64,000 nucleotides of DNA from Prevotella sp. (GTDB lineage: Bacteria > Bacteroidota > Bacteroidia > Bacteroidales > Bacteroidaceae), in NCBI GenBank assembly GCA_015060535.1, contig SUYH01000006.1:124001-188000 (forward strand). The letters are read 5' to 3'. A program made the translations under genes and the position numbers. The notes beneath the pieces were generated by a model. The model was not told the origin of the DNA. It saw only the letters and a list, made by a program, of their open reading frames with translations, and did not search any database. Every line of letters starts with the position of its first letter. Positions within the stretch are counted from its first letter, which is position 1. Below, in pieces: positions 1-9,716 of the stretch.

Positions 1-1117
1 AGGCAGCGGTACGTTTCACAGAAGCCCACTCCTGACGGAACAGTTCACGCAGGTAACGCATCTTAGCCTCATTCACACGCTCATAGTCTATCTGCGACAG
101 GGCATTTAGGTCCTTACGCAGCATCTCATACTGGGCACGCTTCTCCTCGTCCTTGATTTCAGGCAACTGGCGGAAGTCAGTATACTGGGGATGCAGGGCG
201 TAAATGCTGATAGAGTTATAAGGATAGCTGTCCTGCCAGGTATGCGTCATATTGGTATCGTTGATGGGCAGCACCTGTAGGATGCGCTGGTTGGTTTTGG
301 CACACCAGTCGACCATCATCTTCAGGTCACCAAAGTCACCCACACCGAATGAGCCTTCACTACGCAGAGAGAAGATGGGCACTACGGTGCCGGCTCCCTT
401 CCACGGATAGATGGGGAAATAGGCTTGTGCCAGTTCGTAGACTACAACCTCACCATCTCCCATCGCAGCCACCTCAATACTGCGGTTTTCTCCTTGCTCC
501 CACATGGGGGTAAAGTCGGGCTCTGTGTCGAGGATAATGAACTTGAACTCAAAGCGTCCTGCAGGCAATAGCGAGGCATCCAGGCTAACCACCCACTCGT
601 TGCTCTCATGCTCCGTCATGGGCTGTGCCTTCTGGGTATCCCATGCACCCAGCACCTCAGGCTCACCGACAATGGCCAGTCGCTCATTCAGACGAAGTTG
701 GGGTGCGCGCACTTTCAGACGTACCGTACGCTGAAACTCCGTCTCTGTGCTCAGTTCACGCTTACGAGCCAACACGCAATCCGTAAAGGCCGAGCTATAC
801 ATATAGCTATCCTCGGGTATGTCTATCCAATGGTCAAATATGGTGTAACGGGCAGCTTTCTGAGCGGCCATCTCCAGACGGTGTGGCTGAACGAGCCATT
901 CATGGCGAGCCTCATCGTCACCACGCATCACGCTATAATAATAGTCGATATACGTCCCTGGCTTCAGAGCCTTAGTCAGTTCAACAAACCAGTGCAGCCC
1001 GTCAAGGGTCTGCATCTTGTGCTGCGATGGTTTGGCGGCAGCATCGCCCGGCAAGATGTTCAACACAAGATTCTCGCCAAAAGAGGTCTGATACTCAATA
1101 TTAAACAATATCTTCAT
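1..1117 (-). CDS. malQ: 4-alpha-glucanotransferase (GH77) with N-terminal starch-binding (CBM20-like) domains, C-terminus beyond window edge
   Basis: Reverse-strand reading from ATG at 1117: MKILFNIEYQTSFGENLVLNILPGD...; CBM20-like repeats (LRLNERLAIVGEPEVLGAWDTQKAQPM), then GH77-like 'PIFSLRSEGSFGVGDFGDLKMMVDWCAKTNQRILQVLPINDT'. Open to position 1; absent from ORF track because it is truncated. Confidence 0.88.
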   Translation of the reverse strand, partial: MKILFNIEYQTSFGENLVLNILPGDAAAKPSQHKMQTLDGLHWFVELTKALKPGTYIDYYYSVMRGDDEARHEWLVQPHRLEMAAQKAARYTIFDHWIDIPEDSYMYSSAFTDCVLARKRELSTETEFQRTVRLKVRAPQLRLNERLAIVGEPEVLGAWDTQKAQPMTEHESNEWVVSLDASLLPAGRFEFKFIILDTEPDFTPMWEQGENRSIEVAAMGDGEVVVYELAQAYFPIYPWKGAGTVVPIFSLRSEGSFGVGDFGDLKMMVDWCAKTNQRILQVLPINDTNMTHTWQDSYPYNSISIYALHPQYTDFRQLPEIKDEEKRAQYEMLRKDLNALSQIDYERVNEAKMRYLRELFRQEWASVKRTAA

Positions 1118-1138
1118 AGCAATAGGTATTTTAATTTC

Positions 1139-2461
1139 TTATTTCTTTGTTTTAATCACCGTAACGCAGGCGGCACCCACAACAAGCAGGACACCCGATA
1201 CTATCATCATCGTAGACTGATGACTGCCTACCAACGAGAGAACACCACCGCCACAGAGGGCTGCAATGATCTGCGGAATGCAGATCGTACCATTGAACAG
1301 GCCCAGGTAGGCACCCATGTGGCCATAACCCTGCAGCGCATTGGTGACGAAGGTAAATGGCATAGCCAGCATGGCAGCCCACGCACAACCAATGAGCAGG
1401 AATGGAACGAACTGCAGGTACTGGTCATGCAGAAAGGGAACCATCGCGAAGCCGACAGCACCTAACAGCAGACTGACGGCATAAGCCACCTTCGTATTAC
1501 GGAACTGAGGCAGAATGGTTGCCCACAGCACAGAGCCGATAGCCTGAACGGCAAACAGCACACCTACCCAGTTGCCGGCCTCCTGGAACGGAGCACTGGC
1601 AGGATCGGTGGTATCCCATACGGTCTCGGCAATAGCACCTGTGCTGTAATTCCACATATAGAGGAAGGCTGCCCAGCAGAAGAACTGCACCAGTCCGACC
1701 TTCCAGAACGTAGAAGGAGCCTTCTTCAGCAGCGTAATCCAGTTGGCAGAGTCGTCACTCCCCTCGCCCTTTGGAGAGGGGTCGGGGGTGAGGCTGTTAT
1801 ATTCTGCATACTCCTGCGGATTCCACTCACGGACTTTCGATGTGGTATAAATGACACAAAGTATCAGGATAGCGGCTCCAATATAGAACGACCAGATGAC
1901 GCTGTCAGGGACAACACCCTTTTCGGCCACATTACTAATGCCAATGAAGGTAAAGATAAAGGGGAACAGATAACCTGCCACCGAACCGGCATTGCACAGG
2001 AACGACTGAATGCTGTAAGCCTTAGCCTTCTGCTCCTCGTTCACCATATCGCCCACCAGCATCTTAAACGGCTGCATCGCCATATTGATACTGGTGTCGA
2101 GGAACATCAGCGCTATCAGTCCGAACATCATGGCTGCGCTGACCGTCAAGCCCAGCGAACCGGCATTGGGCAACAGACACATCACCAGCACGGCAACAGC
2201 GGCTCCAATAAATAAATAAGGTACACGACGTCCAAAACGCGTCCACGTCTTATCACTCAGTGTACCCACGATAGGTTGTACCAAGATACCCATCAGTGGT
2301 GGGAGCACCCAGAAATAGCTCAGCGAGTGAGGGTCAGCACCCAGCGTCGCAAAGATTCGCGAGATGTTAGCCGACTGTAGCGCATAGGCTATCTGCACGC
2401 CGAAGAACCCAAAACTCAGGTTCCATAGACTCCAAAACGGAAGATTAGGTTTTTGTTTCAT
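1139..2461 (-). CDS. MFS/SLC45-like sugar (maltose-type) transporter
   Basis: 440 aa, about 12 hydrophobic segments, 'NLSFGFFGVQIAYALQSANISRIFATLGA...PIVGTLSDKTWTRFGRRVPYL' typical of GPH/SLC45-like MFS; next to malQ. Confidence 0.88.
   Translation of the reverse strand: MKQKPNLPFWSLWNLSFGFFGVQIAYALQSANISRIFATLGADPHSLSYFWVLPPLMGILVQPIVGTLSDKTWTRFGRRVPYLFIGAAVAVLVMCLLPNAGSLGLTVSAAMMFGLIALMFLDTSINMAMQPFKMLVGDMVNEEQKAKAYSIQSFLCNAGSVAGYLFPFIFTFIGISNVAEKGVVPDSVIWSFYIGAAILILCVIYTTSKVREWNPQEYAEYNSLTPDPSPKGEGSDDSANWITLLKKAPSTFWKVGLVQFFCWAAFLYMWNYSTGAIAETVWDTTDPASAPFQEAGNWVGVLFAVQAIGSVLWATILPQFRNTKVAYAVSLLLGAVGFAMVPFLHDQYLQFVPFLLIGCAWAAMLAMPFTFVTNALQGYGHMGAYLGLFNGTICIPQIIAALCGGGVLSLVGSHQSTMMIVSGVLLVVGAACVTVIKTKK
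1755..1797. repeat. REP-like palindromic insert read in frame as SLTPDPSPKGEGSD
   Basis: cactcccctcgccctttggagaggggtcgggggtgaggctgtt; complementary arms around 'ctttgg'; encodes the LTPDPSPKGEG signature inside a transporter loop. Confidence 0.65.
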
Positions 2462-2491
2462 TCTTTTATCTTTTAACTTTTATCTTTTATC

Positions 2492-3559
2492 TCATCTTGT
2501 CGTTCCCCTAACCACGAGACGTGTACGGACTACTCGTTTCTCAGCCTTGTCGCGAGGTATCTTGCCCTCCACCTGCTGAATCAAGATGTCGACAGCCTCC
2601 TGCCCTACCTTCACACCACGCTGCTCGACAGTAGTCAGCATGGGGTCGCAGGATACGGCACGCTGCCCGTTGGTAAAGCCACAGATGGAGATATCTTCCG
2701 GCACACGGAAACCCATACGCTTGGCGGTATACAAGATACCGATAGCCGTATCGTCGTTGACGGCAAAAAAACCGTTTGGGGGGGCATCTTTTTGAAGCAA
2801 ATCCGGAGTAATCTGTTCTGCATCAGCACGATTGTCGCAGATACGCGTCAGCGACTCATCATACTTCAGCCCATGTTTCAGCAGCGCATCCTTATAACCA
2901 TTGAAGCGATTCTTCGATATCTCCAGATTCATGGCAGACCCATAGAAAGCTATCCGGTTGCAACCTGTCTCTACCAGATACGTCACAGCATTGAATGCAC
3001 CCATATAATCGTCAACGACCACACGACTCGCATTCACACCCGTACATATTCTATCATAGAAGACCAGCGGCACACCGGCATCCATCAGCCGCTGGAAATG
3101 GTCGTACTGACGCGTATCCTTAGCCTGCGACACAATGATGCCACACACCTTGTTCTCATAGAACGACTGGCAGATGCGTACCTCCCGTTCGTACTGCTCG
3201 TCGCTCTGCGCCACCATGATACGATAGCCACGCGCAGATGCCTCCTCCTCGATACCAGCCAATACTGACGAGAAAAAGAAATGGGCCAGCTCAGGCACAA
3301 TTACCCCTACCACCTTCATGGGCTGTATACGCGAATAACGCAGCGACTCAGCCAGCACATTGGGCGTGAAGTTATGCTCACGCGCATACTGCTGAATCAT
3401 GGCCCGCCGCTCTGCTGAGATGCGGGGCGAATCCTTCAGCGCACGTGACACCGTTGCCACGCTTACACCCAACTCACGGGCGATATCCTTCATTGTCAAT
3501 GGAGCAGTTTCTTTCATCTGGCCAGTAGCATTTGACTGCAAAGTTAGCGAAAACTTCAT
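2492..3559 (-). CDS. LacI-family transcriptional regulator
   Basis: 'MKDIARELGVSVATVSRALKDSPRISAERR' HTH plus periplasmic-binding-like ligand domain. True start may be the internal Met before KETAPLTMKDIA. Confidence 0.93.
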   Translation of the reverse strand: MKFSLTLQSNATGQMKETAPLTMKDIARELGVSVATVSRALKDSPRISAERRAMIQQYAREHNFTPNVLAESLRYSRIQPMKVVGVIVPELAHFFFSSVLAGIEEEASARGYRIMVAQSDEQYEREVRICQSFYENKVCGIIVSQAKDTRQYDHFQRLMDAGVPLVFYDRICTGVNASRVVVDDYMGAFNAVTYLVETGCNRIAFYGSAMNLEISKNRFNGYKDALLKHGLKYDESLTRICDNRADAEQITPDLLQKDAPPNGFFAVNDDTAIGILYTAKRMGFRVPEDISICGFTNGQRAVSCDPMLTTVEQRGVKVGQEAVDILIQQVEGKIPRDKAEKRVVRTRLVVRGTTR

Positions 3560-3598
3560 TTCGCTGTCTTCACACCTTTATAATTATTAATATCAGAG

Positions 3599-3616
3599 AA
3601 TGCAAACGTTTGCATT
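3599..3616. promoter_or_regulatory. Candidate LacI-family operator (18-bp perfect palindrome)
   Basis: AATGCAAACGTTTGCATT, central CG, between divergent LacI regulator and susC-like gene. Confidence 0.65.
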
Positions 3617-3669
3617 TACCTTATAACGCATTTAACTCAAAAAAAGTATCAACGTATTTAAAAATCTCT

Positions 3670-3677
3670 TACTTTTG
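3670..3677 (+). promoter_or_regulatory. Candidate Bacteroidetes -7 box (TACTTTTG) upstream of susC-like gene
   Basis: Matches TAnnTTTG; no clear -33 element, consistent with regulated transcription. Confidence 0.4.
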
Positions 3678-3743
3678 CACTTGATTTAAATCAACATAGT
3701 CGAAATTCGAGAAAATAACTTTTATACTAACTTTAAAAACAAA

Positions 3744-6700
3744 ATGATGAAGCAATTAAACATTCAAACTCCGTTTAGGATGCTCGTCCTCTTGTTAGGA
3801 CTCTTCCTTTCGGTAGGAGCCTTTGCGCAGATTGACGTCAAAGGCCATGTGAAAGATGCTCAGGGTGAACCCATCATCGGTGCCACAGTACGTGTAGCGA
3901 ACACACAGACCGCTACCGTCACTGACTTCGACGGTAACTTCATCCTCAAGGCTAACCAAGGTGCTGACATCACGGTTTCGTATGTCGGCTACCAAAACGC
4001 CACTGTAAAGGCAGCTCCTTCAGTAGAAGTCACTCTACAAGAAGATGCTGCAGTTCTTGAAAATGTGGTTGTCATCGGTTATGGTCGCGCAAAGAAGAAC
4101 GACTTGACCGGTTCGGTTACAGCTATCAAGCCCGATGAAATGAACCACGGTCTTCAGACTTCCGCACAAGACATGCTACAAGGTAAAGTTGCTGGTGTAA
4201 ACATTACAAACAGTGGTGGTGAACCTGGTGCAGGCGCTACTATCCGTATTCGTGGTGGTTCTTCATTGAACGCATCGAATAACCCACTGATTGTGATTGA
4301 CGGATTGGCAATGGACACCTACGGATTGCAGGGTGCCTCCAATCCTCTGTCACTGGTCAACCCGAATGATATCGAATCATTCACCGTGCTGAAGGACGCT
4401 TCAGCTACTGCTATTTATGGTAGCCGTGCTTCTAACGGTGTTATCATTATCACTACCAAGAAAGGTCGTAAAGGCCAGGCTCCCAAGATCAGCTATAACG
4501 GAAATGTATCTGTAAGCACACTTAGGAAGAAAATGGACGTGATGAGCTCTGCTGAATACCAGCAGTTTGCGAAAGACCTGATTATTGCCGATAAGGGTTA
4601 CACCGACGAGCAGTGGCTTGCCAGCCCCGAATATGCAACTTTAGGTTATTTCGATGCTAATGGCAATCACGTGTTTGCCAATACAGACTGGCAGGACGAG
4701 ATTTATCGTACGTCTTTCTCAACAGATCATAACATCTCTGTTTCTGGTGGGTTCAAAAACATTCCTTATCGCGTAAGTTTTGGTTATACTAACCAAAATG
4801 GTATTGTCAAGACAAGTAGCTACCAACGCTATACTGCCAGCATTAACGTTTCACCTTCCTTGCTTGAGGATCACCTGACTCTTAACATCAATGCTAAGGG
4901 TATGTATTCCAAGACGAAGTATGCAAATGCAGGAACTGCTATTGGTAGTGCCATCTTTATGGATCCAACTAAGCCTGTTTACGACACAAAGTCAGACAAC
5001 GGATTCGGTGGCTATTGGCAGTGGGGCAGCACCGCAGACTGGGGTGATACAGCTTGGAATACCAATATCAACACTTATGCAACAGGCAACCCTGTAGCAG
5101 CTTTGAATAACTATTCTGACGAGGGTAAGTCAAAGGCTTTGATTGGTAACATTGAGGCAGACTATAAGATTCACGGTTTCGAGGATCTCCATATCCACAT
5201 GAATGCAGGTATGGACATTAGCTCCGGTAAGAGCAACAAATCCCAGTCTCCTTATTCTTATGCTTCAAAAGTGTATTACTATGGCAACTACGGTTGGAAC
5301 AAGCAGGATAGCTACAACCTCTCGCTGAGCCTCTATGCCCAGTACATGAAGGATATTGCAGATACTCATCACTTCGACATCATGGCAGGTTATGAGTGGC
5401 AGCATTTCCATATCAAGACTGATTATTTCTACTATGGACTCTATCCTTCTACTTCAACGAAATTGGATAACGATGGTAAGCCTTTGGCTGGAACCTATTA
5501 TGAACCATCAGAAAATACGCTGTATAAGAGCGAAAACTATCTGGTGTCATTCTTTGGACGTTTCAACTATTCATTGTTGGATCGCTATATGCTGACTTTC
5601 ACACTGCGTGATGACGGTTCTTCACGTTTCCATAAGGACAAGCGTTGGGGCGTATTTCCCTCAGTAGCTTTGGCATGGAAAATCAACGAGGAGCCATTCT
5701 TGAAGAAGGCCAACTGGTTGTCTGATTTTAAACTTCGCTTAGGCTGGGGTATCACTGGTCAGCAGGAAGGCATCGGTGACTACACCTATATCGCCACCTA
5801 CACTCCCAACTTCAAAGGTGCATATTATCATTTGTTTGGCGATGGACGCACTTATCGTCCTGATGCCTATAATCCAGAACTCACATGGGAGAAGACAACA
5901 ACTTGGAATGCAGGTTTGGATTTCGGTATCCTGAACGATCGGCTGACATTCAACCTTGATTTCTATCATCGTAAGACAAAGGACCTGATCAACACTGTTG
6001 TAATTCCTGTAGGAACCAACTTCTCTAATAAGGTGACTAGCAACATAGGTTCTCTGCACAACACCGGTTTCGAGTTTGCAACAAACTGGCGCGCCATCCA
6101 GACCAAGGATTGGAACTGGCAAATTGGTTATAACCTAACCTGGAACAAGAATGAGATTGACGAACTTGTAGCAAGCTCTGGTGATGATTACAAGATTCTG
6201 CATGGTGGTCTTGCTATTGGTGACTCTGGTTCGAATGGCGTTAAATCATGGCATGTCGGCAATGCCGTTGAGGCTTTCTACGTTTACCAGCAGGTATATG
6301 ATGCCAAAGGACAGCCTATTGAGGGACAATTTGTAGATCGTAACGCTGATGGTATTATTAACGACGATGACCGTTACTACTATAAGAAGAGCTCGCCTGA
6401 CGTAACGATGGGCTTCACTTCTAAACTTCAGTATAAGAATTGGGATTTGGGCTTCTCACTGCGCGCTAGCTTCAATAATTATGTATACAATGGCATAGAG
6501 GCTGGTAACTCTGATCTTTCCAAGCCACAGGTTTATCTTGGTAACGCATGGCACAACGTTATTGCCATAGCACGCGACAAGAACTGGAAAACTGCTGAAG
6601 TACAGGGTGCTTTGAGTGACTACTACATTCAGAATGCATCATTCCTCAAGTGTGACAACATCACTCTTGGATACTCTTTCGATACACTATTTGGTCTGAA

Positions 6701-6848
6701 GACAAGCGGCCGCGTATACGCAACTGCACAAAATGTGTTTACTATAACAAAGTACAAAGGGCTTGATCCTGAAATCGACGGAGGTTACGATGGCAACATG
6801 TATCCACGTCCATTCGTTGGTATCCTTGGACTGAATTTGAATTTCTAA
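3744..6848 (+). CDS. SusC/RagA-family TonB-linked outer membrane protein
   Basis: Signal peptide, CarboxypepD_reg-like 'GEPIIGATVRVANTQTATVTDFDGNF', plug 'VVVIGYGRAKKNDLTGSVTAI', 1034 aa. Confidence 0.95.
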   Translation: MMKQLNIQTPFRMLVLLLGLFLSVGAFAQIDVKGHVKDAQGEPIIGATVRVANTQTATVTDFDGNFILKANQGADITVSYVGYQNATVKAAPSVEVTLQEDAAVLENVVVIGYGRAKKNDLTGSVTAIKPDEMNHGLQTSAQDMLQGKVAGVNITNSGGEPGAGATIRIRGGSSLNASNNPLIVIDGLAMDTYGLQGASNPLSLVNPNDIESFTVLKDASATAIYGSRASNGVIIITTKKGRKGQAPKISYNGNVSVSTLRKKMDVMSSAEYQQFAKDLIIADKGYTDEQWLASPEYATLGYFDANGNHVFANTDWQDEIYRTSFSTDHNISVSGGFKNIPYRVSFGYTNQNGIVKTSSYQRYTASINVSPSLLEDHLTLNINAKGMYSKTKYANAGTAIGSAIFMDPTKPVYDTKSDNGFGGYWQWGSTADWGDTAWNTNINTYATGNPVAALNNYSDEGKSKALIGNIEADYKIHGFEDLHIHMNAGMDISSGKSNKSQSPYSYASKVYYYGNYGWNKQDSYNLSLSLYAQYMKDIADTHHFDIMAGYEWQHFHIKTDYFYYGLYPSTSTKLDNDGKPLAGTYYEPSENTLYKSENYLVSFFGRFNYSLLDRYMLTFTLRDDGSSRFHKDKRWGVFPSVALAWKINEEPFLKKANWLSDFKLRLGWGITGQQEGIGDYTYIATYTPNFKGAYYHLFGDGRTYRPDAYNPELTWEKTTTWNAGLDFGILNDRLTFNLDFYHRKTKDLINTVVIPVGTNFSNKVTSNIGSLHNTGFEFATNWRAIQTKDWNWQIGYNLTWNKNEIDELVASSGDDYKILHGGLAIGDSGSNGVKSWHVGNAVEAFYVYQQVYDAKGQPIEGQFVDRNADGIINDDDRYYYKKSSPDVTMGFTSKLQYKNWDLGFSLRASFNNYVYNGIEAGNSDLSKPQVYLGNAWHNVIAIARDKNWKTAEVQGALSDYYIQNASFLKCDNITLGYSFDTLFGLKTSGRVYATAQNVFTITKYKGLDPEIDGGYDGNMYPRPFVGILGLNLNF

Positions 6849-6868
6849 ACTAAAACAAGGAAATAATT

Positions 6869-8455
6869 ATGAAACTAAATAGCATTAAGACATTGATTCC
6901 TGCCGTTGCCTTGGCATTATCAATGGGATTTGTATCTTGTACTAAGGATCTCGATGTGGACAATATCAATCCTCAGCAAACCAGTACACTTGATACTGAC
7001 GCACTGCTTAACAAGATTTATTCAAGTTTTGTATTGACAGGCCAAGAGGGACCGTCAGGACAAAAGGATATTGCAGACCTTGACGAAGGACGTTCCGACC
7101 TATATCGTAAGAATTGGGAGTTGAACGAATTTCCTAGTGGTGAAGCCAGCTGGCAGTGGAACGACACAGGTCTTCCTGAATTAATTGACAAGACATGGGG
7201 TGCTGACAATGCTAGCTCCGTAGGTTTGTACTATCGCCTATTCTTCTCCATCACATTGTGTAACTACTACCTGGATGAGGTTGCTGATGACGGTACTGAG
7301 GACACCAAGCATAAGCGTGCAGAAGTACGTTTTATCCGAGCATTCCTCTACTATTACATCATGGATCTCTATGCTAATGCTGCTTTTATCGAGCATGTTA
7401 GTACTGAGCCTGGCATACGCTATACTCGTCCCGAATACTTCACTTATATCGAGAAAGAGTTATTAGCTATAGAATCTGAATTGGCTGCACCTGGAACCGT
7501 CAAATATGGACGTGTTGACAGAGTTGCCGCATGGCTATTGTTGGCTCGTATCTATCTGAATGCTGAGGTATATACAGGTACTCCACAGTGGGCAAAGGCA
7601 AAAGAATATGCTGAAAAGGTCATCAACAACGGGTATTATCACCTGAACGAAACAGGTGCGACAAACCCAAGTACCGGTGAGAAATATTCTGCATATCAGA
7701 TGTTGTTCTTGGCTGATAATGACGAAAACGGTGCTCAGTATGAAAACATCTTCCCCATTCTTCATGATGGAGTGGACACACAGAGTTATGGTTCTATGCA
7801 CTTCCTTGTGCTTGCTGGTTATGCAAAACGCGACGTAAGCAAAATGGACGTACTGATTCCATCTGGAACAGATGTTGCTTGGGGTAAGTGTATGGCAGTA
7901 ACAGGAAAGTTGGTTGATGCTTTCTTTGGAGAAGGTGTTTCAGCTCCTGCTACTACAACAAAATGCTCAGACATTACTGATGCAGCAAAAGATGATCGTG
8001 CATTGTTCTACACAACAGACTATTCTCGCGACATCACGAAACGAAGTGATGAGGCACAGGGCTACGGCTGTGTAAAGTTCCGCAATGTACGTTCTGACGG
8101 AAAGCCCGCAAGTTCTATGGAAAAGGTTGATACAGACCTGCCTCTGTTGCGTATAGCTGAAGCTTATCTCACATTTGCTGAGGCAGAAACCCGCTTGAAT
8201 GGTCCAAACGGAACAGCAAGGGAAAAATTAAATACTCTGCGCAATCGTGCCCATGCTACCGAACAAGGTTCATACAGTCTCGAAGATATCTATAACGAGT
8301 GGGTTCGCGAGTTCTGGTTTGAAGGTCGTGCTCGTATTGACCAGATTCGCTTCGGAAAGTATGACGTGCCTAAGTTCCGTTACATCTATCCTATTCCTTA
8401 CAATGACCTTGTGAACAATCCAAACCTGACAGGTCACCAGAATGAGGGCTATTAA
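6869..8455 (+). CDS. SusD/RagB-family nutrient-binding lipoprotein
   Basis: Lipobox 'MGFVSCTKDLD', SusD-like helical sequence and C-terminal 'RIDQIRFGKYDVPKFRYIYPIPYNDLVNNPNL'; directly follows SusC. Confidence 0.94.
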   Translation: MKLNSIKTLIPAVALALSMGFVSCTKDLDVDNINPQQTSTLDTDALLNKIYSSFVLTGQEGPSGQKDIADLDEGRSDLYRKNWELNEFPSGEASWQWNDTGLPELIDKTWGADNASSVGLYYRLFFSITLCNYYLDEVADDGTEDTKHKRAEVRFIRAFLYYYIMDLYANAAFIEHVSTEPGIRYTRPEYFTYIEKELLAIESELAAPGTVKYGRVDRVAAWLLLARIYLNAEVYTGTPQWAKAKEYAEKVINNGYYHLNETGATNPSTGEKYSAYQMLFLADNDENGAQYENIFPILHDGVDTQSYGSMHFLVLAGYAKRDVSKMDVLIPSGTDVAWGKCMAVTGKLVDAFFGEGVSAPATTTKCSDITDAAKDDRALFYTTDYSRDITKRSDEAQGYGCVKFRNVRSDGKPASSMEKVDTDLPLLRIAEAYLTFAEAETRLNGPNGTAREKLNTLRNRAHATEQGSYSLEDIYNEWVREFWFEGRARIDQIRFGKYDVPKFRYIYPIPYNDLVNNPNLTGHQNEGY

Positions 8456-8489
8456 TTGATATTACCGACATTAAAGAATACAAAGTTTT

Positions 8490-9704
8490 ATGAAAAAGAT
8501 ATTTTCATTCGCATTGATGCTGTTGGGAGGTTTCGCCATGCTGACATCATGTTCAGACGATCGCGATTCTAACCCCACTCTGATTCAGCCCGATGTTTTG
8601 GTGCTGAACGAGACCAACTGGCGAGGCTCCACCGTAGAGTTGGAGAACACGGCAGACTCTGTTCTTCTGTCATGGTCTGCGCCTAAATATACTACAGACA
8701 ACGCGGCCATCCTTGTCAATTATGAAATAGACTTCTCTCCTAAGGGTACATTTAATCAAATTTATGATGCTACTGCTGAAGACAACAGTAATGCCGACTA
8801 TGTAACCATGGGAAAGCCACAATCACAGTGCTCTGTTAAATACTCTGCAAAGGATTTGAATGCAGCATATTTGCAGATATATGGATGGACGACAGCTGAA
8901 GAGGTTCCTGGAGCTTTACCAGGTGCATTCAGAGTCCGTGCCTACGTAAAGAAAGCAACTCAAGAGGTGATTGTCGGAAGTCAGATAACTTCTAATGAGG
9001 TAACTATCAAAGTCCTCCCCTACTTCATATTGCTGAAGCCTGCAGATCCTGAAATTTGGTGGCTCATCGGTTCTGATATTGCCGATGGTACATGGGGATC
9101 AGATATTGGCAAGTGTGTTATCCCCATGCAGACCATTGAGGACGAGAGTTACGACATGACGACTGGTAAGGGTAAGATCCAGTGGACTGGCTACTTGGCT
9201 GGCAATGGATTCAAGCTCCGTGGCGCTCTTGACGATGGTTGGGCTGCCCAGTGGGGACAAGGCGACTCATTTGGCGAGTTCAAGAAGAATGATGGTGGTT
9301 CGGCCAACATCTCAGTTCCTAGTGCAGGTATTTACACTGTGACATTGCATACCGGTGAGGACAAACTGACTGTTGAGGCAGTAGCTGACGCTCCAAAGGT
9401 ATTTACAGGAATGTGCATCTCTGGTTCATTCAATGGCTGGGGTGACACGGATATGATTCCATGCTCTACTGGATGGGAGAACCACGATTGGTATCTAGAG
9501 TACACCTTCAGTACCGGTGACGAAGTGAAGATCAAAGAGGCTGGTTCTTGGGACTTCAACTGCGGTGGCAGTCTTAACGAACGCGAAGATGGCTTCTACA
9601 TCTATGGCCAGCAGAATGGCGACAATCTCTGGATTCCTGAGGATGGAACCTATATCATTCTCTTCAACGATATTACAAGATATATCCGTTTGATAAAAAA
9701 GTAA
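8490..9704 (+). CDS. SusE-like outer membrane starch-binding lipoprotein
   Basis: Lipobox 'MLTSCSDDRDS', SusE N-terminal-like domain and CBM-like repeats ('CISGSFNGWGDTDMIP'). Confidence 0.85.
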   Translation: MKKIFSFALMLLGGFAMLTSCSDDRDSNPTLIQPDVLVLNETNWRGSTVELENTADSVLLSWSAPKYTTDNAAILVNYEIDFSPKGTFNQIYDATAEDNSNADYVTMGKPQSQCSVKYSAKDLNAAYLQIYGWTTAEEVPGALPGAFRVRAYVKKATQEVIVGSQITSNEVTIKVLPYFILLKPADPEIWWLIGSDIADGTWGSDIGKCVIPMQTIEDESYDMTTGKGKIQWTGYLAGNGFKLRGALDDGWAAQWGQGDSFGEFKKNDGGSANISVPSAGIYTVTLHTGEDKLTVEAVADAPKVFTGMCISGSFNGWGDTDMIPCSTGWENHDWYLEYTFSTGDEVKIKEAGSWDFNCGGSLNEREDGFYIYGQQNGDNLWIPEDGTYIILFNDITRYIRLIKK

Positions 9705-9716
9705 AAGCAATATACT

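Noticed and set aside
608-1465. 285-aa plus-strand ORF
   Set aside because: Antisense to malQ and the MFS transporter, whose translations show recognisable motifs.
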